The notes: generated from the sequence alone by a model not told the origin. A stretch of DNA of 64,000 nucleotides from Saccharofermentans sp. (GCA_024695565.1 JAILHX010000025.1:39872-103871); one strand, 5' to 3'; positions 54,371 through 63,826 are shown, counted from the stretch's first letter. Made by a program: numbers and translations.

Positions 54371-54865
54371 GTGGATAAGAAAACCGCAGAAAAGCTTTAT
54401 GAAGCCTTTTATATGAAGGTTTTCTCCTACGTGATGACACTTGCCAAAGACCGCAACGATGCCGAGGAGATAACACAGGAGACCTTTTTCAGGGCGATAT
54501 CGACTGATAAGAGTTTCAGGGGAGACAGTGACAGTTACACATGGCTGTGTGCTATCGCAAAGAATATCTTCATCGATACCAAAAGGCATTATGCGAACCA
54601 GGATGATGAACCCGGAGCCGAGCTTCCTGATACGGAAAAAGGGATAGAGGAAAAGCTCTCTGACAGGGACACATCCTTAAAGATCCACACGATACTCCAT
54701 AAGCTGGAGGAACCGTATAAGGAGGTCTTCCAGCTGAGGGTATTCGGCGAGCTGTCATTTGCGGAGATCGGTTCTATCTTCGGAAAGACCGAGACCTGGG
54801 CCCGGGTCACGTATCACAGAGCCAGATTAAAGATCAAGGAAAGGATGGATGAATATGAAATATGA
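54371..54865 (+). CDS. ECF RNA polymerase sigma factor (sigma-70 family)
   Basis: 164 residues, starting GTG 54371 after AAAGG. Region 2 is at about 8-72 (YEAFYMKVFSYVMTLAKD, AEEITQETFFRAI) and region 4 at about 105-160 (HKLEEPYKEVFQLRVFGELS, FAEIGSIFGKTETWARVTYH). Normal ECF length. It directs RNA polymerase to a small set of genes, controlled by the anti-sigma factor that overlaps its 3' end. The promoter in front has the SigX-like sequence, so the activity here is self-reinforcing once the anti-sigma lets go. Confidence 0.92.
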   Translation: MDKKTAEKLYEAFYMKVFSYVMTLAKDRNDAEEITQETFFRAISTDKSFRGDSDSYTWLCAIAKNIFIDTKRHYANQDDEPGAELPDTEKGIEEKLSDRDTSLKIHTILHKLEEPYKEVFQLRVFGELSFAEIGSIFGKTETWARVTYHRARLKIKERMDEYEI

Positions 54866-55805
54866 ATGTGACATGATCTCGGATCTTCTTCCGTTATATA
54901 AAGACGAAATCTGCAGCGAAGCAAGCAGAAAGATAGTTGAAGAACATCTGGCTGAATGTCCGGACTGCCAAAAGATATTGAACAGCCTGAACGACATTAC
55001 GATAGATGAAAAGATCGTAAAGGAAAAAGAAGAAGTAATCGGAACCCAGGCCAGGTTTTTTAAGAGAAAGAGCGCTCTGGCAGGGAGCATCATCGCACTG
55101 ATCTTCGCGATACCGATCCTCGTATGCCTTATCGTTAACCTTGCAACGGGTGCAGGCCTTACATGGTTCTTTATCGTACTCGCGGGAATACTGGTTGCTG
55201 CTTCTTTGATCGTTGTTCCGCTCATGGTGCCCGAGAACAAGATGTTTACCACAATGGCAGCATTTACCGGAAGCGTTCTGCTTCTCCTCGGCATTATCTG
55301 CATTTACTCAGGAGGCAACTGGTTCTTTGTTTCGGCATCTGCAACCCTCTTTGGACTTACGATGCTTTTCGCGCCTTTTATCGCGTATAGAAGACCTGTA
55401 AATGCTTATGTTAAGAATCACAAGGGTCTTGCGATAATGTGCGCTTACACAGCAACATTTGCTCTCATGATGTTCTCTATCGGCATGTTTGTGGGAATGA
55501 AGGAGTTCTTACCGATGGCATTTGCAGTCTCTGTGCCATTGGTCGGATTATGCTGGGCGATCTTCGCGATCATCAGATATCTTCGCTTTAACGCATGCGT
55601 TAAGACAGGTCTTTGCATTGCATCTGCAGGCGTTTTGTCAGGCCTTATCTCAATTCTCGGTCCTGCAGCAGAAGCAAGTGTTTCAAAGACTGGTGTTATT
55701 TATTCTTCAGGTGTATCAGTGCCGCCTGTTTCAATCGTCGCTGTAGGACTCTTAATTGCCGGAATCGGCTTCTTAGTTGGAATGAAAAAGGGAGGAAAGA
55801 AATAA
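54849..55805 (+). CDS. Zinc-type membrane anti-sigma factor
   Basis: 318 residues. The first 45 carry the ZAS motif: His33, Cys37 and Cys40 in EEHLAECPDC, plus Cys22. Then follow about eight membrane helices from residue 75 to 310, a longer membrane part than a classical single-span anti-sigma. It overlaps the sigma gene by 17 bases and the DUF4097 gene by one base (TAATG). It should hold the sigma factor at the membrane and release it on an envelope signal. The extra helices may act as a sensor of membrane or cell-wall stress. Confidence 0.87.
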   Translation: MNMKYECDMISDLLPLYKDEICSEASRKIVEEHLAECPDCQKILNSLNDITIDEKIVKEKEEVIGTQARFFKRKSALAGSIIALIFAIPILVCLIVNLATGAGLTWFFIVLAGILVAASLIVVPLMVPENKMFTTMAAFTGSVLLLLGIICIYSGGNWFFVSASATLFGLTMLFAPFIAYRRPVNAYVKNHKGLAIMCAYTATFALMMFSIGMFVGMKEFLPMAFAVSVPLVGLCWAIFAIIRYLRFNACVKTGLCIASAGVLSGLISILGPAAEASVSKTGVIYSSGVSVPPVSIVAVGLLIAGIGFLVGMKKGGKK

Positions 55806-56869
55806 TGAACACAAAACATTTAGTCGCAGGAGCAATGGCTCTTATCGTACCTTCAACACTTTGCTTAACAGGTTGTTCATTCGGTCTGATTAACACATTC
55901 AGTTACCAGTACGAGAACGGTGACAAATACACGGCAGGTGATCGTGAGATCGATGACAAGATCACAAAGATCAATATCGATTACTTATCAGGCGAAGTAA
56001 AGGTTAGGGGTACAGATACTGACAACATTAAGGTAGATGAGACCGCCAACACTGATCTCGATTCCGACCATCAGATCCACACATGGGTAGACGGCGATAC
56101 GCTCTATGTCAGATACTGCGTTTCAACCAAGTCGATCAACTTCAACAAGATTGAGAAGAGCCTTGAGATCACTATCCCCGAGGCTCAGGAACTTGATGAC
56201 TTCATCATCGAAGTATCTTCCGGTGATATAGATATGTACGGGTTTGCAACAGATTCTTTGTATTCATATGCTTCATCAGGCAACATGAATATCGACTGCT
56301 CTGCAAAGGCTATCGAATTGAAGTCTTCTTCCGGCAATGTAAGTCTTGCTCAGAACGGCAACAGTGATTCATTAAAGGTTAAGGCTTCTTCAGGTAAAGT
56401 CGTTATCATTCAGAACGGTGACTGCAGGTCTTTCGACATTGATTCATCTTCCGGCAATATCACTATCGAACAGCAGGGAACAGTAGACCAGGCTAAGATC
56501 CATTCTTCTTCAGGCGGAGTTAACGCTGTAATGGGCACGGTAAATACACTTAATGTAGATGTAAGTTCAGGCGGCATTAAGCTTGATGCAGACGAAGTAA
56601 AGAACCTCACCACAAGGGCTTCCAGCGGTCATTCCGATATCAGCCTGAATAAGGTTCCTGAAACTTCAAACATCAATTGCAGCTCGGGCGGAATCGATGT
56701 CAGAATTCCCGAAGATGCTGATGTTACGGTTCATCTTAATATCTCGAGCGGTGAGTTCAACTATAATCTTCCTTTCGAGAAGAACGGCAAGGATTACATA
56801 GGCGGTAACGGCACGGCTGAAATGACGATCCGCTGCTCATCCGGAGATGTAACTCTTAATAAGATCTGA
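55805..56869 (+). CDS. DUF4097 beta-helix lipoprotein
   Basis: 354 residues from ATG 55805 (TAATG overlap; earlier starts lie in the anti-sigma gene). Lipobox LTGC (Cys24). The rest is a DUF4097-type beta helix: more than ten repeats, each carrying a Ser-Ser-Gly turn (SSGDI, SSGNM, SSGNV, SSGKV, SSGNI, SSGGV, SSGGI, SSGHS, SSGEF, SSGDV). Family knowledge: DUF4097 proteins occur next to ECF sigma/anti-sigma pairs in Firmicutes and Bacteroidetes; their role is not settled. It is likely outside the membrane and part of the response the sigma controls. Confidence 0.88.
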   Translation: MNTKHLVAGAMALIVPSTLCLTGCSFGLINTFSYQYENGDKYTAGDREIDDKITKINIDYLSGEVKVRGTDTDNIKVDETANTDLDSDHQIHTWVDGDTLYVRYCVSTKSINFNKIEKSLEITIPEAQELDDFIIEVSSGDIDMYGFATDSLYSYASSGNMNIDCSAKAIELKSSSGNVSLAQNGNSDSLKVKASSGKVVIIQNGDCRSFDIDSSSGNITIEQQGTVDQAKIHSSSGGVNAVMGTVNTLNVDVSSGGIKLDADEVKNLTTRASSGHSDISLNKVPETSNINCSSGGIDVRIPEDADVTVHLNISSGEFNYNLPFEKNGKDYIGGNGTAEMTIRCSSGDVTLNKI

Positions 56870-56926
56870 AACAGATAAGCACCCCCAACAGAGGCTGTAA
56901 GTCCAGACAGTTTCATATAACCAAGG

Positions 56927-56958
56927 CTCTCACGTCCTAGAGGGATGTGGGAGTTTTT
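56927..56958 (+). terminator. Hairpin terminator after the DUF4097 gene (possible IS200/IS605 end-like remnant)
   Basis: CTCTCACGTCC/GGATGTGGGAG (56927-56937 and 56943-56953), with G-U pairs, then five T residues. The shape and sequence recall the hairpin at the right end of IS200/IS605-type elements, but no transposase or TnpB is left, so terminator is the safer call. Confidence 0.55.
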
Positions 56959-57071
56959 GTTTGCAGTGAGCACTGCTATAAGTCCAAAATCTTTTTTATT
57001 ATGTATTTTTGCGAAAAACGTGATCAACGACCTTTTTCGCTTAAACAATAATTTATAAGGGGGACCGGAAA

Positions 57072-59240
57072 GTGAAAATGAATTGGCAGAAGATTACTGC
57101 AGCCGGGCTGGTTGCGGCGATGAGCGTGTCTCTGGCACCGAAGATTTCAGAATATGACATTGTATCAGCAGATTCAGTAAAAAATTCTTCTAATACGATT
57201 CTGAACACAAGTTGTATTCTGAATCCTTCATTACCGGAATCGGAAGAATCACCATGGACAGGAAATTATGTCTATTTCGGAGAATATGAAAGCAAACCCA
57301 TCAGGTTCCGTGTGCTGAATAACTATGAAACAGGTTTTGGCGGGACTTCACTTTTCCTTGACAGCGATGAGATCCTTTATAAGTATAAATTTGACGATGA
57401 TAGTAACGAATTTGACAGCAGCGATATTCAGTCTGATCTCAGCAACAGGTTTGAAAACTCAGCATTTAATTCACAGGAATTAAATGCGATCATGAAAAGC
57501 ACTATATCGTCTCATGATTATAACTCCGCTGCGGGTTCCAATGTTGCAGTTGACAACTGGATAGAAACCGAATTCGGCAAATATGTCTCTTTAGATGAGA
57601 ATACGGTCTTTCTTCTTGATTTTGAGGATGTTTCTAATCCGGTTTACGGATACAGCAATTATCCGACTGAATGTAAAAATCATCAGAAAAAGAAAGACGG
57701 ATCGCTGGAAAACTGGTGGGTTCGTTCCGCTATGTCAGATTACAGTAAAGGTGTAGGAATCGTTAACTGGGCAGGAAAGTATTTCTTTGGGGATTCTTAT
57801 GAGACCGATAAAGGAATTGCTCCTGCTTTAAATGTAGATCTTGAATCTATATTGTTTTCCACTCTGGTCAATGGTGAGATCGGAAAAACCGATGCAGAAT
57901 ATAAGCTCACGGTAAAAGATGATGATCTCAAGATCGCTGTTAAAAGCGGAAAGACAGTAACTGCCGAAGAGAATACTATCTCAATCCCTTATTCTATAAG
58001 CGGAGACGATGCTGAGGCAGCAAACCGGGTATCTGTATTTATCCTCAACAAGGAATACACACCGACTAATTCAACAACAGCTGACATAGAATACTATGAA
58101 GAACTGAACTACGCTGAATTTAATGTGGATTCAACCGGGACTTTCACTCTTCCTTCATCTTTTGATCTGAGCGGCTGGGGAACCGACTATTATGTCTATA
58201 TCACTGCTGAGCAGATAAATGGTGATAAGAAAACGGATTTTGCAAGTGAGCCGGTTTTACTTGATAAGCCTGTAGTGCCATATAAGGTCATCACTTCAGC
58301 AAACTGCACTATCACAAAACCTCATGAGGGCGATAAGATGGATGTGAATCCGGTATCAGATGACCCGTCAAAATATGAAGTTCTGTTTGATTGCTGGTAT
58401 GTTTGTTCGGATCCCGATTATCCCCCGTTAAATACGACAGATACTTTCAAAGCAGGCAAGACTTATGCCGTCAGGATATATTTCATAGCAAAAGACGGAT
58501 ATGAATTAGACAACAATACTAAGCTCACTATCAATGGGGAAATCTATGGTAAATATACGACCCTCTCTCATAATCGGGACCGGCTTGGTATAGAAGCCAG
58601 ATTTGTAACAACGACTGATACCCCATATACCGGTTGGGTAGAAAACGGTCTTGGCTGGAAATATTATGAATCAGGCAATCCGGTTACCGGTTGGAAGCAG
58701 ATAGGCGGCTTCTGGTATCACTTTAAAGAATCCGGGAATATGCAGAAGAACTGGAAGCAGATCGACGGGACCTGGTACTATCTTGGCAGTAACGGTGCCA
58801 TGAGGACCGGCTGGCAGGAGATCAGCGGGACATGGTATTACTTTGGTGATAACGGAGCCATGAGAAAATCCTGGCAGCAGATAAGCGGTAAGTGGTATTA
58901 CTTCACAGGATCAGGAGCCATGGTTACAGGCTGGCAGAATATAGGTGAAGTATGGTATTACTTTGAATCTTCCGGCGCAATGGTCACAGGATGGAAAGAA
59001 ATAAGCGGAGTGTATTATTTCTTCAAGTCCAACGGTGCAATGGCAGCAAACGAATACTGCGGCGGTTACTGGCTTGATGCGAGCGGAGCATGGACTTATA
59101 AGTACAAGGCATCTTGGAAGCATGATGCAACGGGCTGGTGGTACGGCGATGACTCCGGATGGTACGCAAAGAACCGTACACTGAAGATCGATGGTAAAGA
59201 CTATAACTTTAACGCATCTGGTTACTGTACGAATCCCTGA
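57072..59240 (+). CDS. Secreted DUF6273 protein with choline-binding-type repeats
   Basis: 722 residues, from GTG 57072 (AAGGGGGA ahead; ATG 57078 is also possible). Signal peptide at 1-35. The DUF6273 domain at about 65-285 starts WTGNYVYFGEYESKPIRFRV and includes LFLDSDEIL and WWVRSAMSD. Two beta regions follow (about 290-400; 405-515), then five to six cell-wall-binding repeats of the form GWxxIxGxWYYFxxxGAM (about 520-660) and the C-terminal module ANEYCGGYWLDASG to GYCTNP. The last 110 residues are nearly the same as in the 44.5 kb protein. It should lie on the cell surface; target unknown. Confidence 0.82.
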   Translation: MKMNWQKITAAGLVAAMSVSLAPKISEYDIVSADSVKNSSNTILNTSCILNPSLPESEESPWTGNYVYFGEYESKPIRFRVLNNYETGFGGTSLFLDSDEILYKYKFDDDSNEFDSSDIQSDLSNRFENSAFNSQELNAIMKSTISSHDYNSAAGSNVAVDNWIETEFGKYVSLDENTVFLLDFEDVSNPVYGYSNYPTECKNHQKKKDGSLENWWVRSAMSDYSKGVGIVNWAGKYFFGDSYETDKGIAPALNVDLESILFSTLVNGEIGKTDAEYKLTVKDDDLKIAVKSGKTVTAEENTISIPYSISGDDAEAANRVSVFILNKEYTPTNSTTADIEYYEELNYAEFNVDSTGTFTLPSSFDLSGWGTDYYVYITAEQINGDKKTDFASEPVLLDKPVVPYKVITSANCTITKPHEGDKMDVNPVSDDPSKYEVLFDCWYVCSDPDYPPLNTTDTFKAGKTYAVRIYFIAKDGYELDNNTKLTINGEIYGKYTTLSHNRDRLGIEARFVTTTDTPYTGWVENGLGWKYYESGNPVTGWKQIGGFWYHFKESGNMQKNWKQIDGTWYYLGSNGAMRTGWQEISGTWYYFGDNGAMRKSWQQISGKWYYFTGSGAMVTGWQNIGEVWYYFESSGAMVTGWKEISGVYYFFKSNGAMAANEYCGGYWLDASGAWTYKYKASWKHDATGWWYGDDSGWYAKNRTLKIDGKDYNFNASGYCTNP

Positions 59241-59285
59241 CGGATGTTATTGCAAGATATTCCGTTCTTAATGAGGCAATACTGA

Positions 59286-59318
59286 AATCACTTTGTGAAA
59301 TGAATCGTTAAAGTGATT
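59286..59318. terminator. Bidirectional hairpin between convergent genes
   Basis: AATCACTTT/AAAGTGATT, a perfect 9-base stem (59286-59294 and 59310-59318) overlapping the 3' end of the VOC gene. The T run is poor. Confidence 0.5.
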
Positions 59319-60147
59319 CTATATACTGTGAGACGCAGATGTGTCTGCCGTCGACGTCTTCAAAGACGAACTGGCGGTTTGTTGTCTGACTCTGTGCTGC
59401 CTTTGCTTCAGGGAGATCTTCGATGATCTTGATTCCGTTGCCTGCGATCTCGTTGTGGAGAAGGAAGGGCTCGGAGCAGTAGATGTACATGTCGTATTTG
59501 ATGCCGAACTCTCTGGCAGGTTTTGCAATTGCACCTTCGCCTTTGACAAGGACGATAGCGATGTTATCCCTTGTGAGCTTGATGTGGGGCATTGCCTCAT
59601 CGTCAAGGTGTGCGGCCTTGAAACCGAGTTTGTCTTCGTAGAAGATGGCTGTCCTGTAAATGTCTTCGCATGCGAAGACGGATGCCTGGCTGTTCATGAG
59701 AAGAAGCCTGCTGCTTTCCTCTTCATCTTCTTTTGCTTCAGTCGGAGTGTTGCTTCCCATATTGAACTGATATCCCATAAGAGGTGTGCCGAAAAGTTTT
59801 TCGTGCTCTTCAAGAGATTTCATCATGTCGCTTCTCTTGGTTATCTCTTCAGTTGACATCGTTTCCGGGATCTTGGACAGATACTCGATCTTTTCCAGAT
59901 ATTCAAGAAGGTTCATGAGCCTTACATGAAGAGGGATTATATCTGATGAGGAAGGTATCTCGCATGCTCTTCCGTGGATGAACATCATGCCCTGTTCGAC
60001 GGCTTCGGCGGGGAGACCGGCATAAAGATGCATGAGAAGGTTCATCTCTTCCTCGGCTTTGTCGTGTGTTCCGCCGTTCCTGATCGACTGTTCGATCATG
60101 TCAAAGACGAGGTTCATATCGTGCAGAGGATATTCTTTATTAAGCAT
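59308..60147 (-). CDS. VOC-domain protein with an unknown N-terminal helical domain
   Basis: 279 residues on the reverse strand, GGGAG upstream of ATG. The C-terminal half (about 150-279) is a VOC fold: the beta-alpha-beta pattern with ACEDIYRTAIFYEDKLGFKA, HIKLTRDNIAIVLVKG and a final FEDVDGRHICVSQY. The pattern is glyoxalase/bleomycin-resistance type, but a single module cannot name the substrate. The N-terminal 140 residues are helical and acidic, with a HGRACEIPSS segment and no known family. It is read alone between two forward genes. Confidence 0.65.
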   Translation of the reverse strand: MLNKEYPLHDMNLVFDMIEQSIRNGGTHDKAEEEMNLLMHLYAGLPAEAVEQGMMFIHGRACEIPSSSDIIPLHVRLMNLLEYLEKIEYLSKIPETMSTEEITKRSDMMKSLEEHEKLFGTPLMGYQFNMGSNTPTEAKEDEEESSRLLLMNSQASVFACEDIYRTAIFYEDKLGFKAAHLDDEAMPHIKLTRDNIAIVLVKGEGAIAKPAREFGIKYDMYIYCSEPFLLHNEIAGNGIKIIEDLPEAKAAQSQTTNRQFVFEDVDGRHICVSQYIESL

Positions 60148-60243
60148 AAGACACTCCCGGTTTATTAATTAGTCTATTTTATCAATTTGAATCGTGTTGG
60201 CAACAAGGATAGAATATGCAGAGCAAAAGCAGGGAGGCGGGTT

Positions 60244-60729
60244 ATGTCTCAGTTTAAAAAGACAAATGCCATGAGGATCCTGGATAAGGCCGGGATCGAT
60301 TATACATATCAGGAATATGAGTACGATGAGAATGACCTGGACGGTCATCACGTCGCGGAGTATCTGGGTGTTCCGTATGAGGAAGTCTTTAAGACTTTGA
60401 CTGCAGTATCCGACAAGGGTGAGTATCTGGTCTTCTGTATCTGTGTTGACGATGAGGTCGACCTTAAGAAGGCGGCAAAACTGGCAGGATGCAAGAGCGT
60501 CAACATGATACACGTAAAGGATCTTTTGAACGTTACGGGTTATATCAGGGGCGGCTGTTCTCCGATCGGAATGAAGAAACAGTATAGGACTTTCATTGAT
60601 GAGATGGCAGAGCTTGTCGACGACATCTGTGTAAGTGCGGGGCAGAGGGGAGTGCAGCTGAAGCTGAAGTCTTCTGACCTTATATCATTCACTAATGCCG
60701 TAGTCGGAGATTTTGCCGTTCGGTCCTGA
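60244..60729 (+). CDS. ybaK: Cys-tRNA(Pro)/Cys-tRNA(Cys) deacylase YbaK-like
   Basis: 161 residues from ATG 60244, where GGGAGG gives the ribosome site (an in-frame start at 60187 has none). The YbaK/ProX fold: an N-terminal TNAMRILDKAGIDYTYQEYE, LKKAAKLAGCKSVNMI with the catalytic-lysine region, and GYIRGGCSPIGMKKQYRTFI, the hallmark of the YbaK group. It hydrolyses mischarged Cys-tRNA(Pro) after prolyl-tRNA synthetase. Ends 48 bases before murC. Confidence 0.87.
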   Translation: MSQFKKTNAMRILDKAGIDYTYQEYEYDENDLDGHHVAEYLGVPYEEVFKTLTAVSDKGEYLVFCICVDDEVDLKKAAKLAGCKSVNMIHVKDLLNVTGYIRGGCSPIGMKKQYRTFIDEMAELVDDICVSAGQRGVQLKLKSSDLISFTNAVVGDFAVRS

Positions 60730-60777
60730 AATGATAGAATTACTTGGAAATCTTTAAGATAAAGGGAAGTGTTTATC

Positions 60778-62235
60778 GTGCTGGAACCTAAGAGTTTTAC
60801 ATTGAAAGATATTAAAAAGGGAGCAAGGATATACTTCATCGGGATCGGCGGAATCTCCATGAACGGACTTGCAAGACTTGCAAAGCATGCAGGATTTGTC
60901 GTCGGGGGATCCGACAATCACCCGTCGGAGAGGACTGCAATCCTTGAAGAGCAGGGAATTAGCATCTACTATCCTCAGGTTGAAGCGAATATCGATGACT
61001 TTAAGCCTGATTACCTTGTAAAGACGGCAGCAATCCTTGCGGACAATAAAGAGGTTAGCAGGGCAAATGAACTCGGCCTTCAGATCTTTGACAGAGCAGA
61101 ATTCCTTGGCGCTTTCACGAGAACATATAAGAATGTGATAAATGTATCAGGTACACACGGCAAGACGACCACCACTTCCATGCTTTCTCTTATGCTTATA
61201 GATGAAGGCTTTGATCCTACAGTTCATCTCGGAGCTGATCTGGATATATTCGGAGGTACGGTCAAGGCAGGTTCTGATGATCTTCTCGTATCGGAAGCTT
61301 GTGAGTTTAACAGGTCTTTCCTGAATTTCTCATCGACTACAGCTGTCATTACAAATATCGATCACGATCATGTGGACTGCTATCCGACGATCGAAGATGT
61401 AATAGACGTGTTTGCCCGCTTCATAAGACTGGTTGACGATGACGGATATGTTGTCGTATCAGGACATGACAGGAATATAGCAAAAGCAATTGAAGAAGCG
61501 AAGGCATATTATAAGGAAGCAGGAAGATCGTTCCCTCAGGTCATTGCATGTGCAACTGATACAGCCATCTGCGAAGCAACCGGTGCGGTTGCCGACTGCA
61601 GGGCGGAGAATATTATGTTCAATGACGGTCTGCCTTCATTTGATATAGTATTCGATCAGGAGACATCAATTCATGTTCAATTGAGGATACCCGGAAGACA
61701 TAATATCTCGAATGCTCTCAATGCCGCTGCAGCAGCTTACTTTAACGGGGCAACACCTGATGCGATAAAGAGTGCGCTTAACGGGTTTGCGGGTGCTGAC
61801 GGAAGATATACGGTCAAAGGGAAATATAAGGGATGTGATGTTGTTGTTGATTACGCACATCACCCGACTGCTGCAAGAGCAACTATCGAGGCAGCATCGA
61901 ACATGCCGCACAACGATATCCTCGTTGTATTCCAGCCGTTGACCTATAACCGTACAAAACTTCTTTTCGAAGATTATGTAACGAGCCTTTTGCCTTGTAA
62001 GAAGACACTGTTTGCAGAGATATTCTCGGACAGGGAGAGCGATACTCTCGGTATGTCGAGCAAAATGATCTCAGATGAGATCAATAAGCGTGGCGGCGAT
62101 GCCGAGTTCTTTGAGAACAGGGAAGAACTGAAGAAGAGGATCGATGAACTGATCAAGCCGGGTGACATAATCCTTATACTGGGACCTGAAGATATAAGAA
62201 CATTGGGCGATGAGCTCTGCCCGGAGACAAAATGA
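60778..62235 (+). CDS. murC: UDP-N-acetylmuramate--L-alanine ligase
   Basis: 485 residues from GTG 60778 (AAAGGGAAG upstream; a GTG at 60769 sits in that site and is not used). It adds L-Ala to UDP-MurNAc in peptidoglycan synthesis. Seen: the N-terminal Rossmann FIGIGGISMNGLARLA, ATP loop SGTHGKTTTTS (Lys129), the SEACEFNRSFLNFSS segment, TNIDHDHVDCY and the VVDYAHHPTAARATIEAA C-domain motif. A Mpl ligase is less likely as the N-terminal pattern fits MurC. Its stop overlaps the next start by ATGA. Confidence 0.93.
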   Translation: MLEPKSFTLKDIKKGARIYFIGIGGISMNGLARLAKHAGFVVGGSDNHPSERTAILEEQGISIYYPQVEANIDDFKPDYLVKTAAILADNKEVSRANELGLQIFDRAEFLGAFTRTYKNVINVSGTHGKTTTTSMLSLMLIDEGFDPTVHLGADLDIFGGTVKAGSDDLLVSEACEFNRSFLNFSSTTAVITNIDHDHVDCYPTIEDVIDVFARFIRLVDDDGYVVVSGHDRNIAKAIEEAKAYYKEAGRSFPQVIACATDTAICEATGAVADCRAENIMFNDGLPSFDIVFDQETSIHVQLRIPGRHNISNALNAAAAAYFNGATPDAIKSALNGFAGADGRYTVKGKYKGCDVVVDYAHHPTAARATIEAASNMPHNDILVVFQPLTYNRTKLLFEDYVTSLLPCKKTLFAEIFSDRESDTLGMSSKMISDEINKRGGDAEFFENREELKKRIDELIKPGDIILILGPEDIRTLGDELCPETK

Positions 62236-63791
62236 AGAAAACTTCACAGAACATTCCGGAAGAAAGACCGGCCGCGCCGCAATACGGTTTTCGAAAATTA
62301 AGACCGTTAAAGATCCCGAAGGCGGCATGGTTTGCGATGGGGTTATCGCTGTTGATGGCTGTAACTCTATTTGTTCTTTATGCGGTCTCATTCAAAGGAA
62401 CCGGCAAAACAGGCAAAACGCTCGTAATCTATACAGGCGGCACTTCGATCCAGGAAGTGTCGCTCCGTAACAGCCTTGCAGCTGCAGATTTTTCTCTGGA
62501 GTTAGTGGAACCTGACAAGAGAAGTGCAAAACCGGACTATGTTTATGAACTTCCCAAGGGAACCGGAAAAGGCAAGGTCGTGGTAATGGCTGTCGGCAGT
62601 GATGCCTTTAAGGTCATGAATGATCTTTTGAGTACTGCTCCGGGTGATGTTGACGGATTTATTCTTGTAGATCCGGATTATCCGGGCAATGCTTCGCTCG
62701 AGAACTATTCGAGTGACTATCCTTCAGAGCCGTGCGCAGTGTTCGGTTTTGACAGCGGGGCAAAGTCCTCGGGCGAACTTAACGGTGCCCAGATGATCTT
62801 TGAGAAGATTTCCGGCGTTGATACCATGTATGGTCATGCGGCACAAAGAGGAAGGATATTCCCGTCGAAAGTGTTCGTATCGAACAATCAGTTAAGATAT
62901 CTTTCTCTGTCTTCGGTGAGGACGGGAACAGCAGGCCTTTTGGCCTTGCCGTCGTTCCAAAGCGAACTTGCCCAGTATCTCGGAACTACTTTCGGAAGCG
63001 GATACTCTTCTGCGCGGGTTACGGTCTGGAACGTGCTTCTGGTACTGGCACTTTTCCTGTCTGTAGCCTCTCTTGCATTGTTCCTCTTTATGGTTCCCGT
63101 TTCCGTTCCTGACAGGGGCGAGAAACTGCTCAGGGGAAGAGACAGCCTTGGCGCGATCATATTCCTGGGAGTGTCAGGATGGCTTGCTCTCTGCGGAGCG
63201 GTAATGACCTTTATCCCGCAGACGGGATTCCTTGTAAAATATGTCGCTGTTTATTCTCCGGCTTTCATTATCGCTCTTATGGCATTAGCCCAGATAAAGA
63301 TAATCGCGGACAAGAAGATCACATATACCAGAAAGGACTATGGTTTTACTATCTTTTTGGCATCAGTCCTCACAGGTCTTGTCGAGATCATGATAATCGT
63401 TGCCGCATTGCTGAATCTTACGAATGTTGAGAGCACTTTAACAGCTGTGTCCGGCTTGATCGTGGCACTGATCATATTTGTTGTCATGAGCATCTCTGCT
63501 GTGGCTTTGGTTCTTGCAGATAAGAAATCGAGATTCTCGGGACAGGGACCTGCCGCTTACTTTGCAAGTCCCATGTACTTCATAGAAGCTTTGATCCCTT
63601 CTTCCGTAATCCTTTTACTGGGCATAATAAACGGCAATTCCGAGATAATCCGTGCTTCTCTGGCGGGAATTGCCACAGGCGTACTGCCTTTTGTCTGTGC
63701 CGTGCCGATAAAGAGGATCTCGGATTACTATGAGATAACCGGTCTTGTTTTCGGTGGCATTGCTGCCATAATCATATTCGTTTTTGCCTGA
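62232..63791 (+). CDS. Membrane protein of unknown function, translationally coupled to murC
   Basis: 519 residues. A cytoplasmic N-terminus (1-32) and a first helix at about 34-56 are followed by an extracellular domain of about 200 residues (YTGGTSIQEVSLRNSLAAAD, VVVMAVGSDAFKVMND, IFPSKVFVSNNQLRYLSLSS) and then eight or nine membrane helices (about 270-519). The outer domain has an alpha/beta-hydrolase-like or Rossmann-like look but no clear catalytic triad. The ATGA overlap with murC implies cell-envelope work. I do not recognise the family. Confidence 0.72.
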   Translation: MKKTSQNIPEERPAAPQYGFRKLRPLKIPKAAWFAMGLSLLMAVTLFVLYAVSFKGTGKTGKTLVIYTGGTSIQEVSLRNSLAAADFSLELVEPDKRSAKPDYVYELPKGTGKGKVVVMAVGSDAFKVMNDLLSTAPGDVDGFILVDPDYPGNASLENYSSDYPSEPCAVFGFDSGAKSSGELNGAQMIFEKISGVDTMYGHAAQRGRIFPSKVFVSNNQLRYLSLSSVRTGTAGLLALPSFQSELAQYLGTTFGSGYSSARVTVWNVLLVLALFLSVASLALFLFMVPVSVPDRGEKLLRGRDSLGAIIFLGVSGWLALCGAVMTFIPQTGFLVKYVAVYSPAFIIALMALAQIKIIADKKITYTRKDYGFTIFLASVLTGLVEIMIIVAALLNLTNVESTLTAVSGLIVALIIFVVMSISAVALVLADKKSRFSGQGPAAYFASPMYFIEALIPSSVILLLGIINGNSEIIRASLAGIATGVLPFVCAVPIKRISDYYEITGLVFGGIAAIIIFVFA

Positions 63792-63826
63792 TCTTTAGCG
63801 AAAACAGACCATCTATATATTTATTA

